Positions 52,101 to 62,421 of a stretch of DNA of 64,000 bases are shown here, piece by piece; the first letter of the stretch is position 1, and the number at the start of each line of letters is the position of its first letter. Made by a program: the position numbers and the translations under genes. The DNA comes from Blastobasis lacticolella (taxonomy: Eukaryota > Arthropoda > Insecta > Lepidoptera > Blastobasidae). Where the stretch lies: the NCBI GenBank assembly GCA_905147135.1, contig LR990045.1, positions 17,832,173 through 17,896,172 on the forward strand, in the 5' to 3' direction. The notes beneath the pieces are model-generated. The model searched no databases. It was not told where the DNA came from and saw only the letters and a list, made by a program, of their open reading frames with translations.

Positions 52101-53042
52101 CGAGCTTGGTCATATACTATCTTCTCAAAAGTTTTACTAAAGATACTTAGTATAGACTGACACCTTCGATCCACTTTTATGTATCGGTACTATAAAAGCC
52201 TGTTTCCACGCAGTTGGAAAAATCTCTCCTATTGAAAAATTATAGCAATGTTGCATGTCGTAGTATATAGAATTGCTCATAATATTTTTTACTATCTATC
52301 GGGCCCGGCTTCGCACGAGTTTCCTGGCTTTTTTTACGATAATTATACATGTAGTATTATACACATGAACCTTCTGGAAGAGATTCTCTAAATGTTGGTG
52401 ATAACCGCATGAAAATCCGTTCTTTAGTTTTTGAGTTTATCGTGAATAGAGTTTGTTGATTAACCACATCGATTGATAAAAATTTAAATCAAGACTATTC
52501 CCTATCTTTTGGCGGTTATACGTTATTAGTGAAATGCTGCAAACTGTGTGATTAACTAAACCCAAGCCACCACAGACGAATAGCCGATGTAGGGAACAGG
52601 TGTATCTTTCCTTCAGTTGTTTACTTGGTTTAATTTGTTGACAGGTGTCGCTGCCGTAGCGTTTGGTGATATCAATGACCCCGAAACAACTCAAATTGTA
52701 GTTAAGATTTGATTTAATTATCTCATCTAATCAAGTCATCTGAAACTCAACATGCCATTCAACATATAAATTAACATTACGAAAAATAAATACCTATTCC
52801 TGGTATGAAGTGGTGTAGAGCTCCAATAATTGGTAGAGGCTCGAGTCCTGGAATTGACTTTAACGGCTTTACTTGATCCGAAGATAACATCCGAAATTGG
52901 CCATCTCTGTTAAATAAAATGTTGGTCTAGCATGGGCACATATTAATATGATTATTCACATCCTATAAAAAACTTTTACCTACCGTTTATAACCACTGAA
53001 TGTAGCTCTTCGTGCTGTATCGCTTATTAATTTAAGACGCAT
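46132..53042 (-). CDS. Mitochondrial-clan cytochrome P450
   Basis: Nine coding exons on the - strand: 53042-52984, 52906-52794, 50297-50161, 49960-49848, 49410-49294, 48599-48321, 48035-47876, 47744-47532, 46458-46132; total 1518 nt, 505 aa, all borders GT-AG. The N-terminus MRLKLISDTARRATFSGYKR is basic and presequence-like, with no membrane anchor, so it should sit in the mitochondrial matrix with adrenodoxin-type electron transfer. Motifs: proline hinge PLPIIGALHHFIPG, C-helix DWRHFR, I-helix AGIDT (322-326), K-helix KETLRLRP (E368, R371), FIPERW, heme loop PFGFGIRSCIG with Cys453, then RRIAEMEI as in mitochondrial-clan CYPs. The residue after AGIDT is Val, where Thr/Ser is usual. CYP12- or CYP333-like is likely; subfamily and substrate are not assigned. 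Convergent with METTL2. Confidence 0.92.
46550..46745 (-). pseudogene. RTE 3'-end relic in last P450 intron
   Basis: The - strand reads '..ccaactggatgcggaaggcacaggaccggcctttatggagatctctgggg..gcccagcagtgggcgtct', nearly the same as 60890-60975, so the same RTE family. Confidence 0.7.
47008..47423 (+). mobile_element. MITE-1, copy 3 (416 bp), in P450 intron
   Basis: The most complete copy: ends atgaggagttttccaataggt and tacctactggaaaactcctc + at. It keeps both motif sites, AGATGGCGC at 47055-47063 and its complement at 47365-47373, facing each other. It sits in the intron between the K-helix exon and the heme exon. Confidence 0.9.
48600..49293. other. P450 intron 5; unidentified GC-richer insert
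   Basis: 48720-49210 is GC-richer than the flanks ('ctccaccgggccttcgcagaggcgtgaccgggtc') and probably a degraded transposon. No domain or repeat family was recognised. Confidence 0.3.
50759..50826. repeat. (TG)n-rich microsatellite
   Basis: TG dinucleotides broken by a few other bases; on the - strand it gives a Thr-His-rich frame that is not a gene. Confidence 0.8.
52015..52140 (-). mobile_element. LINE tail inserted in the RT relic
   Basis: (TATG)n followed by 'ctctttattgcatc' and 'gcaaaggcgagcttgg' on the + strand: a reversed family L-type 3' end. It interrupts the RT reading between the fingers and palm blocks. Confidence 0.5.
52290..52455 (+). repeat. Interspersed repeat, family C1
   Basis: 'tcgggcccggcttcgcacgag', 'gataaccgcatgaaaatccgttctttagtttttgagtttatcg'. 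Same layout as 1650-1815. Confidence 0.5.
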
Positions 53043-53057
53043 TTTGTATTATTATCT

Positions 53058-53084
53058 ACTGGATAACAAATATTATATTTTATA
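53058..53084 (-). promoter_or_regulatory. Possible P450 core promoter
   Basis: On the - strand TATAAAA (53084-53078) is followed about 20 bp later by tCCAGTAg (53063-53057), an initiator-like CAGT, and the ATG lies about 15 bp further on at 53042. Spacing is slightly short for TATA-Inr; not experimentally supported. Confidence 0.3.
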
Positions 53085-53980
53085 AACAGGACAAGTTTTA
53101 CAGGTAGGTATTTCTGTGTTTACACGAAATACGTACGAATGACACTACGGCCGCAAGCCGACTGTGGCGTAACAAAAATAGATTTGTATAATTTGTTTGA
53201 CCTTCACTTTGTATTGGGTATCTAATCTGTCGTTTATGTTGATAGCACTTTACATATATCCTATAAAAAGTGTTGAGTCATAATTATAAGAAACCAAAAA
53301 CAATGGGTATAAATAAATCACTGCTACTAAGCAAGATACGGAGTAGTGTTTATACATATCCTGTTACAAATCGATATTTTTGCGAGTGCTGCCTCTGCCC
53401 GCGAACTAAATAAACACGGCGCGTAGAAAGGATAGCCACATAATATGTGAATATTACTAATATCGAGGATCTGGTGGAGTTATTAAGATTGATTTTATCT
53501 GATTATAAGTAAGTAGTTATACATAGATAGTAAATTGATGTAGGAATGGCATAGGTACGTCCATAAGATGGGGTGAGTGCTTACCAGCAGGCAGCCGGAA
53601 GTTTGGTTACCGCCTCAGTGGTAAAAAAGGTACCTAGGTAATCCATTATGTCCGTCCTGTAACCGGTTACATGACCAGCTCGTGGCGGCCGGCCAGTATG
53701 TAGCAAAAACTGATAACTCTCAGCCTTTCAGCGCTTTCCGGCAGCATATAACAAAAAAACAAGTAACTAGGTACCTGAGTCTTAGAGTTTTTATAGACGT
53801 ATGTTGCCTGCATAGAATCGGACCCCTCACCGTGTTATAGGCACATACTAATTGGTACAGGCGCCCGTACCTTATGCTCACTCATATTTATTTATTAACG
53901 TCGACATGAAGCTGTATTGTTTCATAATTGTGCCTAATTATCGCAAAAATAAACTTCCGATAGGTAAGCTTTTTTTATAA
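53085..53980. other. Upstream of P450; no gene recognised
   Basis: AT-rich; no clear regulatory motif beyond the TATA-like site noted above. Confidence 0.4.
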
Positions 53981-53984
53981 TATT

Positions 53985-54240
53985 AAGGTAGCAAACAAGC
54001 TTACGGCCCGCCTGATGGTAAGCAGTCCCGCAGCCTATGGGCGTTTGCAATACCAGGGGCATCACCCACGCGTTGCCGACACCGTAAAAACCTTTTCACC
54101 ACTTTCTTGAAGAACTCCATGTTGTACTCTCCAGGGAAAACCTCTCCAGGTAGTTTATTCCACAACCTTAGTGTGCGTGGGAGAAAGTTCCTTTGGAACC
54201 GCAAAGTTCGCGACAAATTTGGCTCCTAGTTGTTGGGATG
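53985..54240 (-). pseudogene. CR1/Jockey-like 3'-end fragment
   Basis: The 71-codon - strand frame reads SRTLRFQRNFLPRTLRLWNKLPGEVFP then 'YNMEFFKKVVKRFL' and 'GDAPGIANAH', the conserved C-terminal end of Lepidopteran Jockey/CR1-type RT proteins (compare [15 protein letters not shown] in the element at 41908). A different subfamily from that element. Confidence 0.75.
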
Positions 54241-54289
54241 ATCTCCCTGTCGGTGGTGAGCGGATATGCATGTATATTCGTTTCAATTA

Positions 54290-54690
54290 TCCTTCGATTT
54301 ACTAACGGTAATCGTTAATTTCTACAAAGTAGCTACCTGTAAAGGTCATAACCGCAGCGAGTCGCACAGCCAAACACTGGACTCTTGTGACGTACCTGCA
54401 AGTGAGGCAAGTACCGAGAGCAGTGCCGATGCCAAACCCCGTGGTGGCCGCTTCAAGGGGCCAATTTCCATGAATTCGCCGCTGCTGTCAACGACTGCCA
54501 GAGTTATTCAGTATTTCCACCGCCGCCGTCACCTGGTCGTCATTGTTGACGACGATATGATGGCCCCGAGCTAGCGACAACGCACGCCTGTCCACGGCGC
54601 TCGGGAACTGGCGTGCAGTGGACAGGCGGTCGTAGTAAATGTATGCATCACTACTTCGGCGCCGTCATCTTGTTCTCGGTGGCGGTGGAC
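54290..54690. other. GC-rich segment, origin unknown
   Basis: A 102-codon + frame at 54266-54574 is not recognised. It may be the upstream part of the RTE relic that begins at about 54700, but no endonuclease motif was found. Confidence 0.3.
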
Positions 54691-54699
54691 AAACGGCCT

Positions 54700-55410
54700 T
54701 ATTGGATGTGTCCGCTGTTAGTCGCAACACAAAGTTTCGACTAACAGCGAACTCGTCCAACAACTCTGGGATGCCACTCGGGCAGCTATCGCAGTGGTGG
54801 CGAGGACGGTGCTGAAGGTGTCTAGGGGTGGACGCAGGCTTGACAAGGAGACCTGGTGGTGGAACAATATAGTCCAGAAGGAGACTAGGGAATAGAAAGC
54901 ACTCTTTAAAAATTATCAAGCGTCCAAATCAAAAAGATTAGAAAGCTAGCGGGGTTTTTTTTGCCAATCTGTAGATCATGCTGCGTACAGTGATGCCAAT
55001 CGTAGCACCAAACAAGCGGCAGCCAGAACCAGACGGGACCACTTACGTCGTTTACTTGTACGATAAGTTGGAACCGTCTGAAGGACAGAAACTCATTTAC
55101 AAATTGACACGGTAGAGAGTCAAATCGGCATGAGACATCTTCAAGTGTTGCTGTGTAAATGGTAACCTCATAATATGTTACGCGACGACCTTGTGATAAA
55201 GAGGATAACGCTTTTATTTCCACGAGCTGCTGAACATGCAGCATATACCTAGAGGTGCAGCATCCAGACATCCCTCAAAATCAAGAACTGCTACAGTTAA
55301 CGCCTGAGGGAGTTGAGACGACTCTTCGCCGTCGCTTTCAATCGGAAAGCTGTCGTACCCGATGGAGTCAGGCGTGGAATTCCTCACCGGGAATGTACCC
55401 AACCAATGGA
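54700..55410 (+). pseudogene. RTE-clade retrotransposon relic
   Basis: Frames contain ELVQQLWDATRAAI, then LDKETWWWNNIVQKETRE and ALFKNYQASKS, the linker between endonuclease and RT in arthropod RTE elements (DKETWWWN..V), then 'WNRLKDRNSF' matching LDT.EGEK-type sequence. Multiple stops and frameshifts. Confidence 0.7.
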
Positions 55411-55647
55411 GGCTGAGTAATGAGTATAATTACTTAGTCATTAAGGGCTCGGCGCGGGAGTATGCAGCAACTATCACAGTGTAAAGGTGATGTCACTTAC
55501 CATGAAGTTCTTTGAACTCATTGTGGACTCTTGGGTCAAACAGGAATAGGTAGGTAGGTATATACAGTATCGTAATGTCAATATCAATTTCGGCCAGGGA
55601 GTGGCACCATGACTCCGTTTGTCCTGAGAACTCATGGAGAGAAACGT

Positions 55648-55691
55648 AAGATGAAGGAGGCTATGAGAGAAACCATAGCCTCCTTCATCTT
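55648..55691. other. 18-bp hairpin followed by a third copy of its arm
   Basis: aagatgaaggaggctatg (55648-55665) pairs perfectly with 55674-55691 across an 8-nt loop; tgaaggaggctatgg is then repeated directly at 55692. The arrangement suggests a local template-switch copy event. Confidence 0.75.
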
Positions 55692-55829
55692 TGAAGGAGG
55701 CTATGGAGAAACACATCAAAACCACGCCTCTGCATTTCCTGTTTCTGACCACGCAGAACGCCTTTGTTTGACTGTGTCCCTTGTGAAATATTATGATTTA
55801 GTAGGCGTTGCGGCCCAAGATGATAGAAA

Positions 55830-55895
55830 TACTGGTGGACAAGGACTCCTAGACATTAGTGGAGGGATTTGCAATAATCCTCACGTTTAGTACAG
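55830..55895 (+). repeat. Family E repeat, fragment
   Basis: 'tggtggacaaggactcctagacattagtgga', 'ggatttgcaataatcctcacgttta': diverged copy of the block at 29350-29410. Confidence 0.45.
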
Positions 55896-55929
55896 AGCAG
55901 GGGTGGCCAAACTATTTACTTGTGACATC

Positions 55930-56128
55930 TACTAGGTAGGTAGGGTAGGAGTAAGATAGCGGTAAGGTAGTATAGGGTGGGGTAGGGGTAAGATAGTGGT
56001 AGGGTCGGGGTAAGATAGTGGTAGGGTAGGGGTAAGGTAGTGGTAGGGTAGGGTTAAGGCAATGGTAGGATAGGGTAGGGGTAAGGTAGCGATAGGGTAG
56101 GGATAGGATAGAGTAGGGTGGGAGCAAC
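55930..56128. repeat. GGTAGGGTAGGGGTAAGATAGT minisatellite
   Basis: Seven to nine imperfect units of about 20-24 bp (gtggtagggtaggggtaagata). One strand is G-rich with frequent GGG runs. Related to the second half of the block at 2343. Confidence 0.8.
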
Positions 56129-56505
56129 TACCTATCACATGCAGCATGTGTGATGCACGCTCACTTAAAAGTCTGTCTGGCGGTGGCGTGGGGGCCGGGT
56201 CGCTCTTTTCCCTCAAATATGGTTGAATTGGACGATGGCTGGGCCCTGCGTTATACTCGTGAACGGGTGCTGCCTTGGTGGACTGGCTTACTCTTGCTGT
56301 AGTTTTAGGTGGTTTTTCTTAATTATACTAGACATACCTACGAGTATATAATATAATATAGCTAACCGGGAGCCCGGTTCGGTTGTGGTTGGCGAGGGAT
56401 ACGTTTATCTAGAGACATAGGGCGGTCAGCGTGTCACTGTGTGTTTCCTTCCTACTTTCCTACCCCCCTCCTTTTTGACGATTGAAAGAGATATTTAATG
56501 TCCTA

Positions 56506-56546
56506 ATCAATAAAGAAATTTTGATTTGATTTGATTTGATTTGATA
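56506..56546. repeat. (TTTGA)n microsatellite
   Basis: 'aataaagaaattttgatttgatttgatttgatttgat': an AATAAA followed by pentanucleotide repeats, the typical end of a LINE or SINE tail. Confidence 0.7.
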
Positions 56547-56954
56547 CTAGTGATCAAAATATTTCTTGCGGTCGACTGCAGTTTATTGTTGATTGGTCAC
56601 GTGTTGCCTATGCCTCAGGAATAAGTGAGAAATAGGTGCCTAAAAGGCGCCGAGACGGATCCAAAAGCTAACGGCTTACATCGCAAGGATGCCCAAGACG
56701 GCGAAGTGGAGAATAAGAGTAAGAGACAAGAATCTGGGATTGACCATTTGGATGTGCAACCCGCAGCAGTGGGCTTTAATTAGCACAATAATTTAGTTAG
56801 AAACGTTGTCCTATTCTATTTCAAAATACTGTGATTTCTTCATAATATTTTATTTTAATTAACTCTCACAGGCAGAGTAGCCTGTCGCCATTGCGGTCGA
56901 CCTCTTGGCCATCCCTAATAAAGAGAGAGATGTTTCGTTGTGATACCAAATGAA

Positions 56955-57347
56955 CTGTAGGGTAAAAGCCGGATACTTGCCCCAGTTTTAAATACACTAT
57001 GTTAGGGATGTTGGTGGCGTTAGCGATTTACCACAATTGAAAGTGCCTCTCCCGAAGGCCTCAATGCCATATAATCCATCAGCGTAGACGCATTCGTTTT
57101 ATTCTTGTAAGTAAAAATCTTCCGCACTAAAGCTTTGACGGGCGTCAAAATTATTTTGGTAAGTAATTTATATTGAATATTTTTATTACTTACTGATTGT
57201 GGCATCAGTCAAATTTTTGTTTCTATGCATAAAAGATCAAAGACCGATGTTTTGATATACATGTTGCATATTTCTTAGTAGGTACATATTTCTTCATAAT
57301 AGAGCTTTATTGAAAAGTGGGGCAAGTATCCGGCTTTTACCCTACAG
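56955..57347. mobile_element. MITE-4 (393 bp)
   Basis: Left end ctgtagggtaaaagccggat + acttgcccca, mirrored exactly at 57318-57347 (tggggcaagtatccggcttttaccctacag). At least 30 bp of perfect inverted repeat, then imperfect. The 61-codon - strand frame inside is not recognised as a transposase. Confidence 0.87.
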
Positions 57348-57840
57348 CTGCAGAGAAATTTTACCTCTCTAAAATACCCACAAATTAGTATAAAAAGAAT
57401 CAGTGAGACATAGAATTAGTTATACTAAGTACATTTCTATGCAGGAGAATGTACGTCTATAAAAATTTCTGTTGTATTTTCTATGCAAAGCACTTCCAAT
57501 GTCATTTAATACAATATATTGTATTTTAAGTTAATAGCTGTAGCCGGCTGTAGGAGATTAGAATCCTTAAGCCAAACTGGATGTGGTTTAGAAAAAAACT
57601 AATCAGAGTTGCTATATTATGAAATTTCTCCTCAACTTGGGAATTTATCCCAAAAAGCCATTTTTTTTTCCTAATAAGGCGGCCTCTTAGGAACTTAACT
57701 CGAATGAAGTGCTACAGATATCAGTGTAGTATCACTGTGACTTTTCCCGAAGGAGCTATGTTACAAAGTCACATTCTTACTCAAAGGACCCACGACAATA
57801 CAGATCGTGAGGGTCAAAGCCGTTTCCACTAAACTTATTA
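57348..57840. other. No gene recognised
   Basis: AT-rich; no credible feature. Confidence 0.4.
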
Positions 57841-57846
57841 TTATTA

Positions 57847-58012
57847 TTGGAGCGTCGGTGGCCGAGTGGTATCTGACTTGTAAGCGAGAGGTACCGGGTT
57901 TGAATCCCACTGCGGCCATGTACCAATGTAAATTTTCTGAGTTATATACATTAGTTGAATGCTAACTGATGCTCTTACGGTGAGGGAAAGCATCGTTATG
58001 AAACCCACTTAT
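57847..58012 (+). mobile_element. SINE family A, 5' half
   Basis: tRNA-like head 'gcgtcggtggccgagtggt..ttgtaagcgagaggtaccgggtttgaatccc', then 'cttacggtgagggaaagcatcgttatgaaaccc'. The body is cut after that block. Confidence 0.8.
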
Positions 58013-58420
58013 GTTTCGGGACACCCCGTCTATCGGTCAGGCGACAGTCTGCATTTGGCACTCGAGCTGCCACCACTGTGTTTACAACTTTGTAACGTAA
58101 CATAATATAACTTAATTGTGACCGTGTTACTTATACTTATTATACAAGTCATTTCTAACATCGTGGTTTTATTAAGTGAATACTCCACTTTACAACACAA
58201 TAAAAGAGTTAGGGGATCTCTCCATATAACATCAAATCCCTAAAAAGTCTTGAGCGACTATAATACTGCCGCTACACTTTCGTTTTAGTTTGAGACTTTA
58301 ATTATTAATTATGATATGTTCGTAATTCATCGCTGACATGCGAAACTATACCAATGAGCAGTTTTCCAATAGGTATCTAAAGCATTCCTAACCACTCCCT
58401 AGATGGCGCCCCGACAAATT

Positions 58421-61400
58421 GGACGTAGTTCTGCATAAAAGATCCAACCCACAAGAGGTCTCTTTCGAAAAAATGAAGTTTTTAGTTAATTGATGTAGAC
58501 TTTTTGTTGTGCAGGCTGTATGAAAAAACTTTTTATACAATATCATAGCATATACATAACACAACAATATAATATTTTTTTTGTATTATTTTGATTGTAA
58601 ATTATTATATTTTTTCATGATTTTATTGAATGGATCTTTTAAGCAAAATTGTAAAATTAAGAAATGTGGCTTGGATATTTTTAAACTATACTTTTCTATT
58701 GTTTTATTAAGTTAAAAAATGAAATGAAAATGAAAGTTCCAGTTCCAGGATAAATAGAAATTCAATAAATATTGAAATATCGTCTTTATTGTTTACATTT
58801 AGGCTAATGTTACTGTTATTAATGTAACAATTTAGGTAGAAACAAACATAGTTGATGATGTTTGTTTCAAACTAAACTCGGGTTCTTTACACATATTAAA
58901 ATAGAGCAGATAGCTTTATCCGAGCTAAAAATGTACCTACTAAAACAAACCACAAGCGTAGTGATTATGGCAACCGCGACCCAGGCTACCACAAAGCACA
59001 ACCCATGGCCCTGGCCACATACAATGTCCAGACACTGCTGACCAACGAAAAACTCGTGGAACTGTAGAAAGTGGTAAGCAGATTACATTCGGACATTATA
59101 GGGTTATCTGCAGTCCGAAGAAACAGGGAGGACTCGATAATCCTGAAGTTCAGAAATTTGCTTTCCTTCCGGAAGGGCGACCAACTGTCCCTAGGTGCTG
59201 TCGGGTTCCTCGTCCACCAATCCTTCGTAACCAACATCGTCAAGATCGAGTGTGTGTCGTAAAGGGTAGCGTACCTTATACTCAGAATTACCAAGCCATA
59301 TTCATTAAGGTCGTACAGGTCTACGCACCGACTTCGACTCATTCCGACGATGAAGTGGAGGCTATGTATGAAGACATTTCTACAGCCATCCATACCTCCA
59401 AGACACATTACACCGTTGTAATTGGGGATTTCAACGCGAAACTGGGCAAACGAAGCGGAGACGAGTAGAGAGATCTGTCGATTGGACAGAGCCAGATGAC
59501 GAGACTGAAAACGGATGACGGCAGAGTTGTTTCGACCCAGTCCGAGGTTTTGGGGGAAGTTGAGAGGTTCTAGGACAGTTATATACGATAGCATAGATAG
59601 CATAGATAGACACGCGCACCTGTTACCAATATGGCAAAAGAACCCAGAGCCAAGTTAACAGACACTACACCGAATATATCCCGGACATCAACCTGTACGA
59701 GATTAGTATGGCTCTTAAACAGCTTAAGAACAACAAGGCGCCGGATGGGCTTCTGAAACTTGTCAATTTCGTTATCCTCAAAGGTTAAATAAACGCCAGA
59801 AGTATGGCACAGAAGCATAGTGACATTGTTCTTCAAGAAAGGTGATAAGGCTTTCTTGAAGATCTTCAGACCAATATCGCTGCTAACCCATGTGTATAAG
59901 CTGTTTTCGAGAATCATTACGAATCGTCTCGCACGCAGGTATGATAACTTCCAGCCTCCCGAACAAACCAGATTCCGAAAAGGTTTTGCGACAGGTTATA
60001 CAGAAGACCGAAGAGTATAACCGGCCATTATGTTTGGCGTTTGTTAACTATGAGAAAGTCTTCGATTCGATCGAAACTTGGGCGGTGCTCCAGTCTTTAC
60101 AGCGGTGCCAAATTGACAATCGATATATCAAAACACTGAAGTGTTTGTACGAAATTGCCACTATGTCAGTTCGTCTCCAGGACAAGACCACAGAGCCTAT
60201 TCAGCTGCAGCGAGGTATTAGACAAGGTGATGTCATATCACCGTTGTTCACCGCTGCACTGGAGGATATCTTTAGGTTTCTGGACTGGAACGGACTTGGC
60301 ATCAATATTAACGGCGAGTACCTAACTCACCTCAGATTTGCTGACGATATCGTAGTCATGGCTGAAACCCTGGAAGACGTGGGTAAAATGCTCGATGACC
60401 TCTGTAGTGCCTCTCAACAAGTAAGTCTTAAATTGAACATGGCCAAGACGAAAATTATGTCGAATGTCCATATTGTGCCAGTTGCAAATTGTCCAGCTAG
60501 GTAGGTCCAATTTCGAGAAAGAGTTCAATCGACGAATCCAACTCGGTTGTGCAGCATTCGGGAAGCTACGCCATATATTTTTGTCCCAATTACCGCAGTG
60601 TCTCAAGACGAAGGTCTTTCCAATGTGTGATACCAGTGATGACTTACGGAACTGAAACGTAGCCGCTCACTGTGGGCCTTATAAGAAAGCTCACTGTTAC
60701 CCAACGGGCAATGGAAAAAGCTATGCTCGGAGTCTCTATACGCGATTGAATCAGAAATGAGGAGATCCACAAGCGAACCAAGGTCACCGACATAGCTCGT
60801 AAAGATTTTCAGACTGAAGTGGCAGTGGGCAGGGCACATAGCTCGAAGAACAGATGGCCGAAGGGGCAGTAAAGTTCACAGGATCACAGGTACCAGCTGG
60901 ATGCGGAAAGCACAGGACCGGCCTTTGTGGAGATCTCTAGGGGAAGCCTATGCCCAGCAGTGGGCGTCTTCTGGCTGATGATGACCTATTTAAATAGAAG
61001 ATCCAAATGTTACCTACTTATTTATTATGCCAGCCATCTGATCATAGTCAAAAGCCGACCTCGGGCCTCTGCGCGTGGGAGCACAACCACAGCGCACAAC
61101 CGGGACATTGACAGCACTTCGTCAAAAGAAATAAAAAACGATTAACTGTTCCACAGGCACAAGTGTCACAATAAAGTTTTTAAAATGGATTGTTGAAAAT
61201 AAAGGATTTTATTCATACAGCCAAGGTCTCAAAAATATTTTTACTCATTTGGGGGCGTACCATGAGCTCTATTACATCTATACAGAATTGCCCTGCTTAA
61301 AACGAAACAAGCTTATGTGACACGTATAGCGCTGTTTAGGACCTGCTATAAAAGCTCATTGTTAGCCCCTCTTTTCTTATTATTAACGTTTGCTTTAAAA

Positions 61401-61778
61401 AAGACTATTTTAATACATTTATTTAACATTGTCATCTGCTAAAGCCACACCAAACAGCTTGGACGTTTCATAACAACAACTGGGTCCTTTATCATTTGTC
61501 TTCCTAAAAAGATCCAAGCTGTTTGGTTGACTTGATGTCATACGTTTGTGTAGTGTTAGATGGGACCGAACCACTTGGATCTTTTGATCTTTTAATATAT
61601 TTTAAAATACGAATATTGAGTTTTGGTATCCTTGCTGACCCTAAAAAATTATGGTTTTAATAGTCAAATCATTTCCATACTTGTTGGGTAGATGTAAATG
61701 TCAAATTAGAGTGTTTCTACGCAAATAACTCAATTTCACCCCAGTTGTGGGTTGGATCTTTTATGCATAACAACGTCC
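58421..61778. mobile_element. TIR element (3.36 kb) nested in MITE-1
   Basis: Terminal inverted repeats ggacgt.gtt.tgcataaaag + atccaacccacaa, about 34 bp with two mismatches. They interrupt MITE-1 at its 'cgacaattttgg' stretch with an apparent 3-bp overlap (att/ttt). No transposase recognised; the interior is AT-rich and contains an RTE relic, and near the right end an inverted repeat ccaaacagcttgga/tccaagctgtttgg (61450/61513). Likely non-autonomous. Confidence 0.82.
58985..60985 (+). pseudogene. RTE-clade retrotransposon relic (endonuclease and RT)
   Basis: Starts with MALATYNVQTLLTNEKLVEL-like endonuclease sequence, then 'SDIIGLSAVRR' and VIGDFNAKLGKR (59400-59450). RT pieces follow: NRPLCLAFVNYEKVFDSIE, IQLQRGIRQGDVISPLF, and the catalytic LRFADDIVVMAET at about 60330-60370, all in one 204-codon frame at 59890-60504. 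The 3' end has WQWAGHIARRTDGR, 'SWMRKAQDRPLWRSLGEAYAQQW' and the terminal tgatgatga. The endonuclease part is broken by stops and the linker region is deleted. The FADD box survives. Confidence 0.87.
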
Positions 61779-61999
61779 TTTTGATAATTGATAATAGCTT
61801 GAATAGCTTGTTCTTAGCAAAGAGGATATAAACACTGGGTACGTTGTATGGGATAATATTGTATTTATCAATAGTTTTCAACTATTTTTGAGGTTGTAAA
61901 AATTATTACAAGCAAAACAAACATCAATTCGACTGAGTCAATTCGTTTTATGGACACTAGGATCAAGAATGGAGGCAATACAAATATGTAAGGTCTGTA

Positions 62000-62421
62000 T
62001 TAAGCGCGCTCCACATGTTCGCCGAAACTTCCGGCGAAACTTTTGCCGGGACTTTGGTCGACCCTCTACATTCCCGCCTATTAGGGATGTGGTGGTGTCA
62101 AAACGCGCGACATTTTATCGATTCATCGGTGTAATATCGGTAATCTACTGTAAACAGGCTCACAGAGGTGATCGCAGCTTTTCTACTGTAATTACTTGAT
62201 CTACTAATATCCTGGATCATGGTCAAGTGTACCCCGAAACTGTTACGGGACAAAGCGCTAGAAAAATAAATATAAAATCGATCGAATTGAGACGACAACA
62301 AACTATCTCTACTTAGTCTATGAAATAGGCGAGACATGCCAAACATGCACGGGACTACACGAATACTCCCTCTACATACTCGTGTTCCCGCGGAACTGTC
62401 CACATGTGGAGCGCGCTTTAA
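62000..62421. mobile_element. Second nested TIR element (422 bp)
   Basis: Ends taagcgcgctccacatgt and acatgtggagcgcgctttaa form inverted repeats; flanking ttaa-like bases on both sides suggest a TTAA target. It lies inside the interior of MITE-1 copy 4 and itself holds a family A SINE fragment. Confidence 0.65.
62160..62241 (+). mobile_element. SINE family A fragment, innermost insert
   Basis: 'cacagaggtgatcgcagc..ctactgtaattac', 'ctggatcatggtcaagtgtaccccg': the terminal blocks of family A, compare 24690-24760. Confidence 0.65.

Larger units (their letters stand above)
50600..52260 (-). pseudogene. Degenerate Jockey/CR1-like reverse transcriptase
   Basis: Within P450 intron 2. In element order: EIFPTAWKQAFIVPIHKSGS (52250-52150), then a LINE tail insert, then RKRSTVTNLTEFVDSI, VVYTDYSKCFDRLNH, VPQGSHLGPLLFNI, a YSDDTKI-like catalytic box in a shifted frame near 51625, and C-terminal FAYVRSVLEYTSPVWSP and RRLVADLRLLYDIIHC blocks at 51330-50900. 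Several frameshifts and stops; no endonuclease seen. Same strand as the P450. Confidence 0.72.

Noticed and set aside
55912..56216. Tyr/Leu/Pro/Thr repeat protein (- strand)
   Set aside because: It is the translation of the GGTAGGG minisatellite.
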